Positions 1 through 8,545 are shown, counted from the stretch's first letter. The stretch is 64,000 nt of DNA from Streptomyces venezuelae (GCF_008642375.1 NZ_CP029194.1:1426001-1490000); one strand, 5' to 3'. Numbers and translations are program-made. Notes: a model not told the origin generated them from the letters alone.

Positions 1-185
1 ACCTCGAAGGTCTGAGCGCAGCGGTGCGAGGGCGCCGAGTACAGCAGGGAGGCCGTGGCTGTGGGCAGAGAACGGGCAGCTGCCTGCGCCTGCCGCAGCG
101 CCCGTTCGTCGAGGCGCACGTCGCCGAATCGCACGTCGCGTTCTACTGGGGCCGCAGCGCACAACAGCGTGAGCCGGACGGACAA
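1..185 (-). CDS. Histidine phosphatase-like protein, N-terminal part only
   Basis: The gene runs out of the window on the left, so only about 61 residues are seen. I start it at a TTG (185-183) because a GGGAGG ribosome site lies 8 bases before it. The reading frame gives a beta strand (SVRLTLLCAAAP), then FGDVRLDERALRQAQ and LYSAPSHRCAQTFE, which resemble the LDE-GL-QA and S-P-RC-QT blocks of the histidine phosphatase (phosphoglycerate mutase) fold. The catalytic Arg-His of the first strand (usual RH) is not present, so it may be a non-catalytic member. Such proteins occur near cbtA/cbtB cobalt genes in actinomycetes, which fits the neighbours, but the role is not known. Confidence 0.55.
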   Translation of the reverse strand, partial: MSVRLTLLCAAAPVERDVRFGDVRLDERALRQAQAAARSLPTATASLLYSAPSHRCAQTFE

Positions 186-305
186 AAGGGTTCCCTCCCT
201 ATGCACAGAAGTCCGGTCATCGTAAGGCGCCTGCCATGTGAGGGCTTTCGCGCCCGATGCCGGCGCGCCTGTGGCGACCTTCTCCCCTCGCCACAAGCAC
301 CCTCG

Positions 306-335
306 TTGAGTCTAAGCATCTAAGGAGCTTAGTAT
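306..335 (+). promoter_or_regulatory. Promoter with inverted-repeat operator before NlpC/P60 gene
   Basis: A -35 like TTGAGT (306-311) and a -10 TAGTAT (330-335) are 18 bases apart. The spacer holds an inverted repeat, CTAAGC-N9-GCTTAG (312-332), with AT content far above its surroundings. This is a classic repressor-site layout. Similar CTAAG/CTTAG-type elements occur before other genes of this region (12031, 13470, 2753). Confidence 0.6.
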
Positions 336-443
336 TCGCGGAGTCTTCGCACAGCCGGTCGCCCATCCGGGGTGGCGGCGGAGGCGCCGCCGCCCCATCT
401 GTACGCCCAGCTTGCCGGCGGTCGAGGAAGAAGGAGCTCCGCA

Positions 444-1484
444 GTGGCCTCCCACCGCCGCCCGAAGCAGTCCAGTCCGCGCTACACCGGCGTCCTGACC
501 GCCACCGCCGCGGCGGCCGTGGCTCTGTCCACCCAGGCGGCTTCGGCCGACCCACTGCCCGACCCCACCAAGAAGGGCGTCAAGGCGCAGGTGGACCGCC
601 TCTACGAGCAGGCGACCCAGGCCACCGAGAAGTACAACGGAGCCAAGGAAAAGGCCGACGCTCTCAAGGAGCAGGTGGAGACCCTCCAGGACACGGCGGC
701 CCGCAAGCAGGGTGAGCTGAACGAACTCCGCGACAGGATCGGCACGGTGGCTGCCGGCCAGTACCGTTCGGGCGGCCTCGACCCGGCCCTTCAGCTCTTC
801 CTCTCCGAGGATCCCGACACGTACCTGGAGAAGGCGACCGCGCTGGATCGGGCCGGCGACCGGCAGACAGCCGTACTGCAGCAGTTCCTCTCCGAGCAGC
901 GGGCCCTCCAGCAGCAGCGCGGGGAAGCGTCCGCGAAGTTGCGCGACCTCGGCTCCGTACAGAAGGAACTGGGGAAGCGGAAGACTGAGATCCAGGCCAA
1001 GCTGCGCGAGGCCCAGCGCCTGCTCAACACCCTCTCGGCGAAGGAGCGGGCCCGGATCGCGGAAGCGGAGGACCGGGCCAACCGTGCGAGCGCACGGGTC
1101 GACCTCGGTAACGAGGCGAGCGCCTCGGGGCGCACCGCCGCGGCCTTCGCCGCCGCCAAGAGCCGGGTCGGCATGCCGTACGTCTGGGGCGCGAGCGGCC
1201 CGACCTCGTTCGACTGCTCCGGCCTCACCTCGTGGGCGTTCCGTCAGGCCGGCGTGACGATACCCCGCACCTCCCAGGCACAGGCCGGCGTCGGGACGCG
1301 TATCAACTCCCTCAGCGCTCTGAAGCCCGGCGACCTGATCATCATGCGCAGCGACCTCAGTCACGTCGGCTTCTACGCGGGGAACGGCCAGATCCTCCAC
1401 GCACCCAAGCCCGGCGCTCAGGTGCGGTACGAGTCGATCGCCCGCAGCGGCATGCCCTTCATGTGGGGTGTACGCATCGGCTGA
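444..1484 (+). CDS. Secreted NlpC/P60 peptidoglycan endopeptidase
   Basis: 346-residue exported cell-wall hydrolase, predicted to cut peptide bonds in peptidoglycan stems. The GTG at 444 has AAGGAG 7 bases upstream and begins a basic, Ala-rich signal peptide ending near ASA-DP. Residues about 45-230 form a long coiled coil (DUF-type PcsB-like helical region), residues 235-346 the NlpC/P60 domain with the nucleophile Cys258 in SFDCSGL, catalytic His307 in SHVGFYAG and the third residue His near LHAPKPG. Same overall plan as Streptomyces RipA/PcsB-like enzymes. Monocistronic: its own promoter with an operator-like repeat lies upstream and a strong hairpin follows. Confidence 0.93.
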   Translation: MASHRRPKQSSPRYTGVLTATAAAAVALSTQAASADPLPDPTKKGVKAQVDRLYEQATQATEKYNGAKEKADALKEQVETLQDTAARKQGELNELRDRIGTVAAGQYRSGGLDPALQLFLSEDPDTYLEKATALDRAGDRQTAVLQQFLSEQRALQQQRGEASAKLRDLGSVQKELGKRKTEIQAKLREAQRLLNTLSAKERARIAEAEDRANRASARVDLGNEASASGRTAAAFAAAKSRVGMPYVWGASGPTSFDCSGLTSWAFRQAGVTIPRTSQAQAGVGTRINSLSALKPGDLIIMRSDLSHVGFYAGNGQILHAPKPGAQVRYESIARSGMPFMWGVRIG

Positions 1485-1494
1485 CGCATACAGC

Positions 1495-1529
1495 AGAGGG
1501 GGCGCCGGTCCGAGACCGGCGCCCCCTCT
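1495..1529. terminator. Bidirectional terminator hairpin
   Basis: Perfect 16-bp stem (1495-1510 with 1514-1529) and a CGA loop, lying between the convergent NlpC/P60 gene (+) and cbtA (-). Confidence 0.85.
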
Positions 1530-1543
1530 CGCGTGGACGGGCG

Positions 1544-2308
1544 TCAGGACGAGGGCGCGACCGCCCCCGGCTCCATGGCCCCGATCCGCTCTCCGGACTC
1601 GCGCGGCTGCAGCAGCCGCTCGGCCAGGATGCCGAAGACGAGACCGAATCCGGCCCACAGCGTGGCCTGGATGGCGATCGCGGAGACGCGGAACTGCCAG
1701 ACGACCGAAGCCGGGAAGTCCTTCGGCATCTCGTTGACTGCCGGCAGGAAGGCGTAGGCGAGTCCGACGGCGAGGACGAAGAACACCCCTGCCGCGACCG
1801 ACGCGTTCCAGCTGCCCAGACGAGGCGCGAGCCGCTTGCCGACGATCACGGCGGAGACGGCGAGCAGCACGCTGAGCACCACCATGAGCAGGTACAGGGT
1901 GGTGCGCTGGCTGATCGTCGCCGGATCGCTGACCGCCGGCGGATTGGCGGGGTACTTGAGGAACGGCACCACGGAGAACGCGAGCAGGCCGCCGAGGGAC
2001 AGCAGCGCCGCGGTGGCGCGGGGTCCGAATGCGCCGATCCGGCCCAGGGCGAAGCAGTACGCCAGCGCCGCGATTCCGCCGAGGCCGACGCCGTAGACGA
2101 GGATCCCGGTCGCGAGACCCGTGGTGGACTGGGCCGCACGGCTGACCAGTTCCGCCCCCTCCTCATGACTGTGCGCCGCCTCGTAGGCGATGCCGGCCTC
2201 GGTCGGCGGCTCACCGAGGAAGTAGGCGACGACCAGGGCGAGGAGGCCGGCCAGGAGACCGGCCACCATGCCGCGGGCAAGGAGCTTTCCGACAGTTGCG
2301 GAGTTCAT
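1544..2308 (-). CDS. cbtA: CbtA family cobalt transporter subunit
   Basis: 254-residue polytopic membrane protein with about six hydrophobic segments, an early GLLAGLLALVVAY helix, an acidic/His stretch EAAHSHEEGAELVSR after helix 1, and LPAVNEMPKDFPASVVWQFR before the last helices. These are hallmarks of CbtA, the larger subunit of the B12-regulated CbtAB cobalt uptake system. It follows cbtB with an 18-base gap and sits under the cobalamin riboswitch, so it should be repressed when cobalamin is plentiful. Expected role: cobalt import for vitamin B12 synthesis. Confidence 0.93.
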   Translation of the reverse strand: MNSATVGKLLARGMVAGLLAGLLALVVAYFLGEPPTEAGIAYEAAHSHEEGAELVSRAAQSTTGLATGILVYGVGLGGIAALAYCFALGRIGAFGPRATAALLSLGGLLAFSVVPFLKYPANPPAVSDPATISQRTTLYLLMVVLSVLLAVSAVIVGKRLAPRLGSWNASVAAGVFFVLAVGLAYAFLPAVNEMPKDFPASVVWQFRVSAIAIQATLWAGFGLVFGILAERLLQPRESGERIGAMEPGAVAPSS

Positions 2309-2326
2309 GATGTTCGCAGCCCCGTC

Positions 2327-2539
2327 TCAGTGGCAGGGGAAGCCGAGCAGGTGACGGCCGTCGTGCACCCACTCATGGACACCTTCGCCGGCGAAGATGG
2401 CGGTGGCGCCCTGCTCGGCACCGACGAAGAAGAGCGCGAGCAGCATCAGTGCCCCGAAGAAGACAGCCCAGGGCAGAATCGACTTGACGGGCAGTACGGC
2501 GGGGGCGGCGGCGCTCGGCTGAACAGCGGCCTGGGCCAT
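2327..2539 (-). CDS. cbtB: CbtB small cobalt transporter subunit
   Basis: 70-residue protein with a single membrane helix (ILPWAVFFGALMLLALFFVG) and a short C-terminal tail with the CbtB-type histidine pattern VHEWVHDGRHLLGFPCH, thought to bind cobalt. ATG at 2539 is preceded by GGAGGT. First gene downstream of the riboswitch; cbtA follows. Confidence 0.93.
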   Translation of the reverse strand: MAQAAVQPSAAAPAVLPVKSILPWAVFFGALMLLALFFVGAEQGATAIFAGEGVHEWVHDGRHLLGFPCH

Positions 2540-2579
2540 GGCAGGACCTCCAGTGGGAACTCGCGTCCCGGTCGGATGG

Positions 2580-2735
2580 AGCTCGTACGACGAGGGCGAG
2601 TCTGACTTGCCCAGCCGCGCCGCTCAGGAGATGAGCGGCTGCCGCCAAGCACACAGTGGCGCGACCGTGCCGGATTCCCACCGGCTTCCGCCACCCGTCG
2701 ATTGACTTGTCCCGGTCAAGGTAGCCGAAGCCCCC
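2580..2735 (-). promoter_or_regulatory. Cobalamin (AdoCbl) riboswitch
   Basis: Read on the minus strand, the leader of cbtB carries the conserved cobalamin core: GAAGCCGGTGGGAATCCGGC, then ACGGTCGCGCCACTGTG, a variable stem (GCCGCTCAT...ATGAGCGGC-like), and a B12-box AAGTCAGACTCGCC ending about 45 bases before the cbtB start. It is expected to switch off cbtBA when adenosylcobalamin binds. Confidence 0.94.
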
Positions 2736-2752
2736 CCGAACCCACAACCAAG

Positions 2753-2771
2753 CTTCTAAAAGACCTAGAAG
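2753..2771 (-). promoter_or_regulatory. Inverted repeat in cbtB promoter region
   Basis: CTTCTA-N7-TAGAAG, AT-rich, just upstream of the riboswitch where the cbtBA promoter should lie. It resembles the CTTCTAA elements at 12030 and 13477 and may be an operator of a regulator shared by the island. Confidence 0.4.
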
Positions 2772-2943
2772 GATCGATTAAGGTTCACCATGGCCGATCC
2801 GCACACCCCCGGGATGGCCTCAGCGGCGCGAGAGGTACGCCAGCCGCCGTATTGGCGCGGGGCGCAGCGCCGACCCGACGCACACCGATCCACGCACCGA
2901 ACGTTGCCTGGGGTGACGCCGACCTCGCCACGGGCGGCATGGT

Positions 2944-2980
2944 TGAGTCGTAAATTTATTTCTTAGTTGCTTAGTAGAGA
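2944..2980 (+). promoter_or_regulatory. AT-rich promoter-like element with CTTAG repeats
   Basis: TTGAGTC followed by AAATTTATTT and two CTTAG direct repeats 9 bases apart (CTTAGTTGCTTAGTA). It repeats the words of the promoter at 306-335 (TTGAGT ... GCTTAGTA) but has no start codon close downstream. The stretch 2772-3080 holds no gene I can support. Confidence 0.35.
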
Positions 2981-3080
2981 TCCTGACCGACCCCTCCAAA
3001 TCAGACAATCGATCGAGCGCCTACACGACTTATTCACGCCACGTTTCGGATGGAATTCCGAACCACCCCGAAGAGATGGT

Positions 3081-3095
3081 TAAGATAACGGCGTG
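3081..3095 (+). promoter_or_regulatory. Leaderless promoter: -10 TAAGAT, 6 bases, GTG
   Basis: GGTTAAGAT is followed by AACGGC and then the GTG start at 3093. The distance places the transcription start on the start codon itself. No ribosome site is present. Same layout as at 10590, 9060, 28817, 29523 and 31101. Confidence 0.65.
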
Positions 3096-3482
3096 ATTAC
3101 AGCCCGGCCACGCTCGCGTGCGCCGCACTCCCGCTCTTCAGCGGGGCTGCGACGTCTACTCGGCCTGGCCGCGCTCCTGTTCGGCCTGATGACCGGGCAC
3201 GGAGTGGACGTGGACGGGGCCGCGATAGTCGCGTCGCCCGCGATGACCAGTGCTTCCCACACTATTGAGGGAAGCCCCGGCGAGCACGGTCCGGCGCACC
3301 CGGCACACGAATGCACGCCAAGGCCGCCGGAGGGAACACCGGCTCCCAATACGCCGTGTTCCTCGCGACAGCCCGATGCGCCTTGCTCTGCCGGGCCCTG
3401 TATCCGGACCAACAGCCATGCGGTCGAGGCGCACACAACACCGTCGACCGCCCCGAGAGCCTCGACAGTCCTTCAGGTGTAG
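3093..3482 (+). CDS. Small exported Cys/His protein, DUF6153-like
   Basis: 129 residues, function unknown. Basic N-terminus, one hydrophobic segment LLGLAALLFGLMTGHGV (about residues 21-37) that may be a signal or anchor, then a low-complexity Pro/His/Cys tail (GEHGPAHPAHEC, PNTPCSSRQPDAPCSAGPC) and a hydrophobic end TVLQV. The segment and the tail match the paralogue at 10602 (LLWLGALLFGLLYTHGL, end VVLRI). The potential thiol and imidazole ligands suggest metal binding outside the membrane; this is inference. Start chosen at a GTG 6 bases after a -10 box. Confidence 0.65.
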   Translation: MITARPRSRAPHSRSSAGLRRLLGLAALLFGLMTGHGVDVDGAAIVASPAMTSASHTIEGSPGEHGPAHPAHECTPRPPEGTPAPNTPCSSRQPDAPCSAGPCIRTNSHAVEAHTTPSTAPRASTVLQV

Positions 3483-3630
3483 AACCCCCCGCCGCCCACT
3501 CCCTGCTGCCCCCGCGCCCCGGGCGGCGAACCGGGCCGCGCGTTTTGCCCCCATGCCCCTGATCTCTCGCGGGTACCGCTCCCTCCTGTCACAACGGGAC
3601 CGAGACGGTACGGCCCTGCCCGGAGGAACT

Positions 3631-4032
3631 GTGTCCCGCCATCCCAACACGCCGTTAATCGCCTCCGTGATCGGCGCTCTGCTGCTGTCGGCATTCCTCT
3701 GCTTCACACCTCTCGGCGAAGCCGGGCACCACCACTCCGTAGACAGCGGCGCCGTCACCACCACGGCGCTCAGCCTCGATGCCGAGCGGACGGAAGACCG
3801 GCCCCCGCAGCCCCGGCACCACAACCACGGCGTCGACTGTTCTTCGCCGGGCCTCGCATCCCACACCCACCTCGCGACGCCGACCGCGCCCGACGTCATC
3901 GCGCTCGCCACGTCCTTCGGCGACATCCCGACCGCGCCGCCCATCCAGGTCCGCAACCCGCCCGGCAACCGAGCGCCGATAGCCCGATCAGGCCGCTCGA
4001 CGCAGATCCGCGTCTGCCGGTGGCGCATCTAG
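3631..4032 (+). CDS. Small exported His-rich protein
   Basis: 133 residues. GTG at 3631 has a CGGAGGA ribosome site 5 bases upstream, which decides against the longer open frame. One hydrophobic segment (LIASVIGALLLSAFLCF), then GEAGHHHS and RPPQPRHHNHGVDC, and an end RVCRWRI that resembles the LRI ends of the other small exported proteins in this region. Unknown function; likely metal-binding by its His/Cys content. It lies 148 bases after its neighbour and may be co-transcribed. Confidence 0.6.
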   Translation: MSRHPNTPLIASVIGALLLSAFLCFTPLGEAGHHHSVDSGAVTTTALSLDAERTEDRPPQPRHHNHGVDCSSPGLASHTHLATPTAPDVIALATSFGDIPTAPPIQVRNPPGNRAPIARSGRSTQIRVCRWRI

Positions 4033-4112
4033 ACCGTTCGGCTCCGGCCGCGCACAACGCGGCCGTCTCCCGAACGAGTACTTGACGCGCACCACCGAAA
4101 TGAGAGCGGAAC

Positions 4113-5243
4113 ATGCACTCCTCGACCACCGACGTCACACCCCCCACCCGCTCCGCCCTGTCCGGGCTGGTAGGCAACACCCCTCTCCTCCATGTCTCGG
4201 AGCCGCTCGCCCCGGTGGGCCGCGGCTTCTGGGCCAAGTTGGAGGGCTTCAACCCCGGCGGCATCAAGGACCGCCCGGGTCTCCACATGGTCGAGCGGGC
4301 CCGCGCCCGTGGCGACCTTCGCCCCGGCGCACGGATCATCGAGTCCACCAGCGGTACGCTCGGACTCGGCCTCGCCCTCGCCGGCATGGTCTACGGACAC
4401 CCCGTCACCCTGGTCACCGACCCGGGCCTGGAGATGTCCATGACGCGACTGCTGTCCGCGTACGGAGCCCAGGTCAACGTGGTCTCCGAGCCGCACCCCA
4501 CCGGCGGGTGGCAGCAGGCCCGCCGGGACCGGGTCACCCAGCTCCTCGCTCAGCACCCCGGCTCCTGGTGCCCGGACCAGTACAACAACCCGGACAACAC
4601 CACCGCGTACACCCCGCTCGCCCTCGAACTCGCCACCGAACTCGGCCACATCGACGTCCTGGTGTGCAGCGTGGGCACCGGCGGACACTCGGCCGGGGTG
4701 TCCCGCGTACTGCGCCAGCTCTACCCGGACCTGACCCTGGTCGGCGTCGACACCATCGGCTCCACGATCTTCGGCCAGCCGGCCCGCACCCGGCTCATGC
4801 GCGGACTCGGATCGAGCATCTATCCGCGCAACGTCGCGTACGAGCAGTTCAGCGAGGTGCACTGGGTGGCACCGAGTGAGGCGGTGTGGAGCTGCCGCCA
4901 GCTCGCCACCTCTCACTACGCGACCGGCGGTTGGAGCGTCGGCGCCGTCGCCCTGGTCGCGGGATGGCTCTCCCGCGCTCTGCCCAAGGAGACCCGGATC
5001 GCCGCGATCTTCCCTGACGGACCGCAGCGCTACCTCGGCACCGTGTACGACGACGACTACTGCGCCGCCCACGGCCTCCTCGACGGTCCGCCCGCGCCCG
5101 AGCCCGACGTCATCGGCCGCCTCGACGAGAAGGAGGTCACCCGCTGGACCCGCTGCACCACCGTCGTCGACCCCCTCAAGCTCACCGATGAGGACCCGGC
5201 CGCCGACGCCGAGCTCACGGACGCCGCGGAGGAGCGGGCCTGA
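4113..5243 (+). CDS. PLP-dependent cysteine-synthase-family enzyme, divergent
   Basis: 376 residues of fold-type II PLP enzymes (CysK/CysM/SbnA group), which do beta-replacement on serine derivatives. The PLP lysine lies in [10 protein letters not shown] (about residue 53), the phosphate-binding loop in [11 protein letters not shown]. The substrate loop reads [12 protein letters not shown] where CysK has TSGNTG, so the Asn that touches the PLP ring is replaced by Thr; the C-terminal extension after IFPDGPQRY is also unlike CysK. It therefore probably makes something other than plain cysteine, or uses another donor. Stop overlaps the start of the MFS gene (TGATG), indicating coupling. Confidence 0.85.
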   Translation: MHSSTTDVTPPTRSALSGLVGNTPLLHVSEPLAPVGRGFWAKLEGFNPGGIKDRPGLHMVERARARGDLRPGARIIESTSGTLGLGLALAGMVYGHPVTLVTDPGLEMSMTRLLSAYGAQVNVVSEPHPTGGWQQARRDRVTQLLAQHPGSWCPDQYNNPDNTTAYTPLALELATELGHIDVLVCSVGTGGHSAGVSRVLRQLYPDLTLVGVDTIGSTIFGQPARTRLMRGLGSSIYPRNVAYEQFSEVHWVAPSEAVWSCRQLATSHYATGGWSVGAVALVAGWLSRALPKETRIAAIFPDGPQRYLGTVYDDDYCAAHGLLDGPPAPEPDVIGRLDEKEVTRWTRCTTVVDPLKLTDEDPAADAELTDAAEERA

Positions 5244-6538
5244 TGAAGGGCACTCTCTCCCAGTTCCGTTCGTACGAACGCAGCGTTCGGCTGTTGATGG
5301 TGAACCAGTTCACCATCAACCTCGGCTTCTACATGCTCATGCCGTACCTCGCCGCCCACCTGGCCGGTCCCCTCGGGCTCGCCGGCTGGCTGGTCGGACT
5401 CATCCTCGGTGTCCGCAACTTCAGCCAGCAGGGCATGTTCCTGGTCGGCGGCACGCTCGCGGACCGGCTCGGCTACAAGCCGATGATCATCGCCGGTCTC
5501 GTCCTGCGCACCGTCGGCTTCGCGACCCTGGGCCTGGTGGACTCCGTGCCCGCGCTGATCGCAGCCTCCGCGGCGACCGGCCTGGCCGGCGCGCTGTTCA
5601 ACCCGGCCACCCGCGCCTACCTCGCCGCCGATTCGGGTGAGCGCAGAGTGGAGGCGTTCGCCCTGTTCAACGTCTTCTACCAGGCAGGCATCCTGCTCGG
5701 GCCGCTCGTGGGCATGGTGCTGACCGGGGTCGACTTCCGCATCACGTGCCTGGTCGCGGCGGGCACCTTCGCCGTCCTGAGCGTGGTGCAGATCCGCGCC
5801 CTCCCAGCTCGCCGGGCCAGGGAGACCAAGGAGAAGGAGGGGCAGAGCGTGCTCGCCGAGTGGCGCGGCATCCTCGCCAACCGCCCGTTCCTGCTCTTCT
5901 CCGTGGCCATGATCGGCTCGTACGTCATGTCCTTCCAGGTCTACCTGGCCCTGCCCCTGGAAGTCCGGCGCCTCGGCGGAGAAGGCCAGTTCGGCACGGC
6001 GGCCGTCGCCGTCCTGTTCGCGGTGTCGGGTTTGAGCACGATCCTCTTCCAGACGAAGGTGACGGCCTGGTGCAAGGCCCGCATGGAGCCGGGACGCGCC
6101 CTCACCTGGGGACTGCTCACCATGGGTGTGGCGTTCGTGCCTCTCCTCGCCGCCACTGCCGTTCCCGTACCGAGCGGAGGCATCGGGCTGTGGCTGCTGG
6201 CCGCCGTACCGCCGACGCTCGCGGCGCTGCTCCTGGCCGTGGGCACGATGATCGCCTACCCGTTCGAGATGGACACCATCGTCCGTCTCTCCGGCAACCG
6301 CCTCGTGGCCACGCACTACGGCCTCTACAACACCATCTGCGGAGTCGGCATCACCGTCGGCAACCTCCTGACCGGAGCCGCGCTCGACGCCGCCCGCGAG
6401 GCCGGGCTCTCCGCACTGCCCTGGCTTGCGCTGACCGCGCTCGGCCTAGCGTGCACCGCCGCCCTGTACGGCCTGCACCGCACCGGCCGCCTCGCCGAGC
6501 CTCCGGCCGAGGCCCGCCCGGAGCCTGTGACCGTCTGA
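5243..6538 (+). CDS. MFS transporter
   Basis: 431 residues, about 12 membrane segments, with the MFS motif A GGTLADRLGYKP between helices 2 and 3 and a central cytoplasmic loop RRARETKEKEGQ. Closest in feel to drug/metabolite exporters of the MdtH/YceL type. It shares four bases with the upstream PLP enzyme, so the natural guess is export of that enzyme's product or of a related amino acid; substrate not known. Confidence 0.88.
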   Translation: MKGTLSQFRSYERSVRLLMVNQFTINLGFYMLMPYLAAHLAGPLGLAGWLVGLILGVRNFSQQGMFLVGGTLADRLGYKPMIIAGLVLRTVGFATLGLVDSVPALIAASAATGLAGALFNPATRAYLAADSGERRVEAFALFNVFYQAGILLGPLVGMVLTGVDFRITCLVAAGTFAVLSVVQIRALPARRARETKEKEGQSVLAEWRGILANRPFLLFSVAMIGSYVMSFQVYLALPLEVRRLGGEGQFGTAAVAVLFAVSGLSTILFQTKVTAWCKARMEPGRALTWGLLTMGVAFVPLLAATAVPVPSGGIGLWLLAAVPPTLAALLLAVGTMIAYPFEMDTIVRLSGNRLVATHYGLYNTICGVGITVGNLLTGAALDAAREAGLSALPWLALTALGLACTAALYGLHRTGRLAEPPAEARPEPVTV

Positions 6539-6555
6539 CCTGACACGCGCGGCAA

Positions 6556-6584
6556 GGGGCGGGCGCCCACAAGGCGCCCGCCCC
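6556..6584 (+). terminator. Hairpin after MFS gene
   Basis: Perfect 12-bp GC stem (6556-6567 with 6573-6584), loop CACAA, no U-run. It should end or attenuate transcription between the MFS gene and the DUF1015 gene. Confidence 0.75.
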
Positions 6585-6615
6585 CTACCGCCGTGCCCAC
6601 ATTCGGGAGTGAACC

Positions 6616-7842
6616 TTGACGACCGTCCCGTCGCGGAAGGCACGTAACACCGTGCGGCTCCTTCCGTTCCGCGCCGTCCGATACGACTCGTCGCGGGCCG
6701 GCCAGCTGTCCGCCGTGCTCAGTCCCCCGCACGACGACATGAGTCCCGCCCACGCCCGGGTCCAACGCGCCCGGCCCCACCACATAGCCCGACTGCTGTA
6801 CGCCACCGATCCGCAGGACGCCGCTGGTCAGCTCGAACGCTGGCTGAACCGCGGAATCCTGCGCCGCGACCCCGAGCCCTCCCTCTATGTCTACGAGCAA
6901 CGACTCGGTCCTCGCCTCCTCCAACGCGGCCTGATCGGCGAGCTCACCGTCGCCGGCCCCCACGCCGGTCCCGTCATCCCCCACGAGGACGTACAGGAAC
7001 ACGTCGTACGGCAGCGCGCCGCCCACATGTCCGGTCTGCGGGCCCAGTTGGAGCCGCTGCTGCTCGCCCACCGCTCCATCGGGGGGACCGGCCGCCGTCT
7101 GGCGGAGTGGGTCGCCGAACATCCTCGCATCGCCGCCGCCCAGCTGGGTGGCGTCACGCACTACCTATGGCGATGCACCGACCTCGCCGATCAGGACCTC
7201 CTCACCTCGGGCCTCGGTGGAACCCGGGTCCCGCTCCTCGCCGACGGCCACCATCGCCTCGCAGCCGCCCGACGGCTCAGCCGCGGGCGCGACGGCCTCC
7301 CCTGGCGGCGCAGCCTGGCGCTGCTCGTCGACTCGGCCACCGCCCCTCTGCGGCTCAGGGCGATCCACCGGGTCCTGCCGGGCCTGGACGCGGAGAAGGC
7401 CGCGCGAGCGGCATCGGGCGTCGCACGCGTCAGGCTGATTCCGAACGGGCCACGGCTCCCCCGGCCCGACGAGCTGGTGCTCGTCGGAGAAGGACGCGCC
7501 TGGAGCGTGACGGAGCCGCAGGCAACGGCCCTGTCCGAAGCACTGGCCGGACTGCCGACCGAGTGGCACGAGCAGCCTGCAGCCGTCACCGATCGTGTCC
7601 TCATCGCGAGCTGCTGGTCCATAACCGACCTCCCCGGCTCAGTCGTCCACATGCATGACGCCGACCGAGCCGTCGCAGCCGTGACCTCCCAGGGCACGGG
7701 CACCGCCGTGCTCCTGCCTACTCCGACCGAGGACGGGATACGAGATCTCGCCGAGCAGGGCATTCTGCTGCCCCGCAAGTCCACCTCGTTCGGCCCGAAA
7801 CCCGCCGCCGGGCTTGTGATGCGGGTTCTACCGAGCACGTAG
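6616..7842 (+). CDS. DUF1015-family protein (possible free-serine kinase)
   Basis: 408 residues. N-terminus LLPFRAVRYD, SPPHDDMSPAH, LERWLNRGILRRDPEPSLYVYEQ, RGLIGELTV, VIPHEDVQEHVV and LADGHHRLAAARR are the ordered DUF1015 signatures. TTG at 6616 has GGGAGT 6 bases upstream; a GTG at 6652 (MRLLPFRAV) is an alternative. From memory, members of this and related ParB-like groups phosphorylate free serine; if so it would feed O-phosphoserine to the PLP enzyme two genes upstream. That link is inference. A hairpin separates it from the MFS gene, so expression may be unequal. Confidence 0.8.
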   Translation: MTTVPSRKARNTVRLLPFRAVRYDSSRAGQLSAVLSPPHDDMSPAHARVQRARPHHIARLLYATDPQDAAGQLERWLNRGILRRDPEPSLYVYEQRLGPRLLQRGLIGELTVAGPHAGPVIPHEDVQEHVVRQRAAHMSGLRAQLEPLLLAHRSIGGTGRRLAEWVAEHPRIAAAQLGGVTHYLWRCTDLADQDLLTSGLGGTRVPLLADGHHRLAAARRLSRGRDGLPWRRSLALLVDSATAPLRLRAIHRVLPGLDAEKAARAASGVARVRLIPNGPRLPRPDELVLVGEGRAWSVTEPQATALSEALAGLPTEWHEQPAAVTDRVLIASCWSITDLPGSVVHMHDADRAVAAVTSQGTGTAVLLPTPTEDGIRDLAEQGILLPRKSTSFGPKPAAGLVMRVLPST

Positions 7843-7850
7843 GCACAGAA

Positions 7851-7886
7851 GCGGGGCACGGCCGGTTCATACCCGCCGTGCCCCGC
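7851..7886. terminator. Bidirectional terminator hairpin
   Basis: 12-bp stem GCGGGGCACGGC/GCCGTGCCCCGC with a 12-base loop, between the convergent DUF1015 (+) and DUF305 (-) genes. Confidence 0.75.
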
Positions 7887-7906
7887 ACCCGCGGACCGGG
7901 CTTCGG

Positions 7907-8545
7907 TCAGCTCGTGCCGAGCATCTTGTTCATCTGCTCGATCTCGGCCATCTGGGCCTTGATCACGTCATCGGCCAGCTTGAGGGCGGGGCCGTACCTG
8001 CCCTCCGCCTTCTCCTTCTTGGCCATCTCGATGGCGCCCTCGTGATGCTTGATCATCATCTCGGCGAACATCTTGTCGAACTCGGCGCCCTTGGCCTTCA
8101 TGAGCGCGTCCATGTCCTCCTTGCTCATCATGCCGGGCATGCCGTTCGCCATGTCGTGGCCCTGGCCGGACATGTCGGCGGGGACCTCCTCACCCCACGA
8201 CGTCAGCCAGCCGGACATGGTCTTGATCTCGGGGTCCTGGGCGCCCTTGATCTTCGCGGCCAGCTCCTTCGTCTCCGCGGACGAGGCCCGCGTCGGCGCC
8301 AGGTCGGCCATCTCCACGGCCTGGCGGTGGTGCTGGATCATCTCCTTGGCGAAGGAGACGTCCGCCGCGTTGTGGTCACCGGTCTGCGCCGGTGCGCTCG
8401 TGGCGGGCGCGGAGGACTCGGTTCCCATGGAACCCATGTCGTGGCCGTTGGAGCCGTTGCCGCCACAGGCGGCGAGCACCAGGGCGGCGGCGCCGGTGGC
8501 GGCGACGAGGGCGGTACGACGGATCAGCTTGCGGTGCGTGTTCAT
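7907..8545 (-). CDS. DUF305 lipoprotein, copper-related
   Basis: 212 residues. Signal peptide with lipobox VLAACGG (Cys27), a linker rich in His/Met (GHDMGSMG), then the ferritin-like DUF305 repeat: EMIQHHRQAVEMADL and, after a Met-rich loop GHDMANGMPGMMSKEDMD, EMMIKHHEGAIEMAKKE. The paired HH motifs are typical. DUF305 proteins cluster with copper resistance genes in actinomycetes and are thought to bind metal at the cell surface. GGAG ribosome site before ATG 8545. Follows the DUF6153-like gene by 94 bases on the same strand, so probably one operon. Confidence 0.93.
   Translation of the reverse strand: MNTHRKLIRRTALVAATGAAALVLAACGGNGSNGHDMGSMGTESSAPATSAPAQTGDHNAADVSFAKEMIQHHRQAVEMADLAPTRASSAETKELAAKIKGAQDPEIKTMSGWLTSWGEEVPADMSGQGHDMANGMPGMMSKEDMDALMKAKGAEFDKMFAEMMIKHHEGAIEMAKKEKAEGRYGPALKLADDVIKAQMAEIEQMNKMLGTS

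Noticed and set aside
312..1658. 448-residue minus-strand frame over NlpC/P60
   Set aside because: Overlaps a gene with clear motifs and terminator on the other strand; composition is that of a shadow frame.
2820..3008. 62-residue minus frame between riboswitch and 3093 gene
   Set aside because: No ribosome site or family, crosses the AT-rich promoter element.
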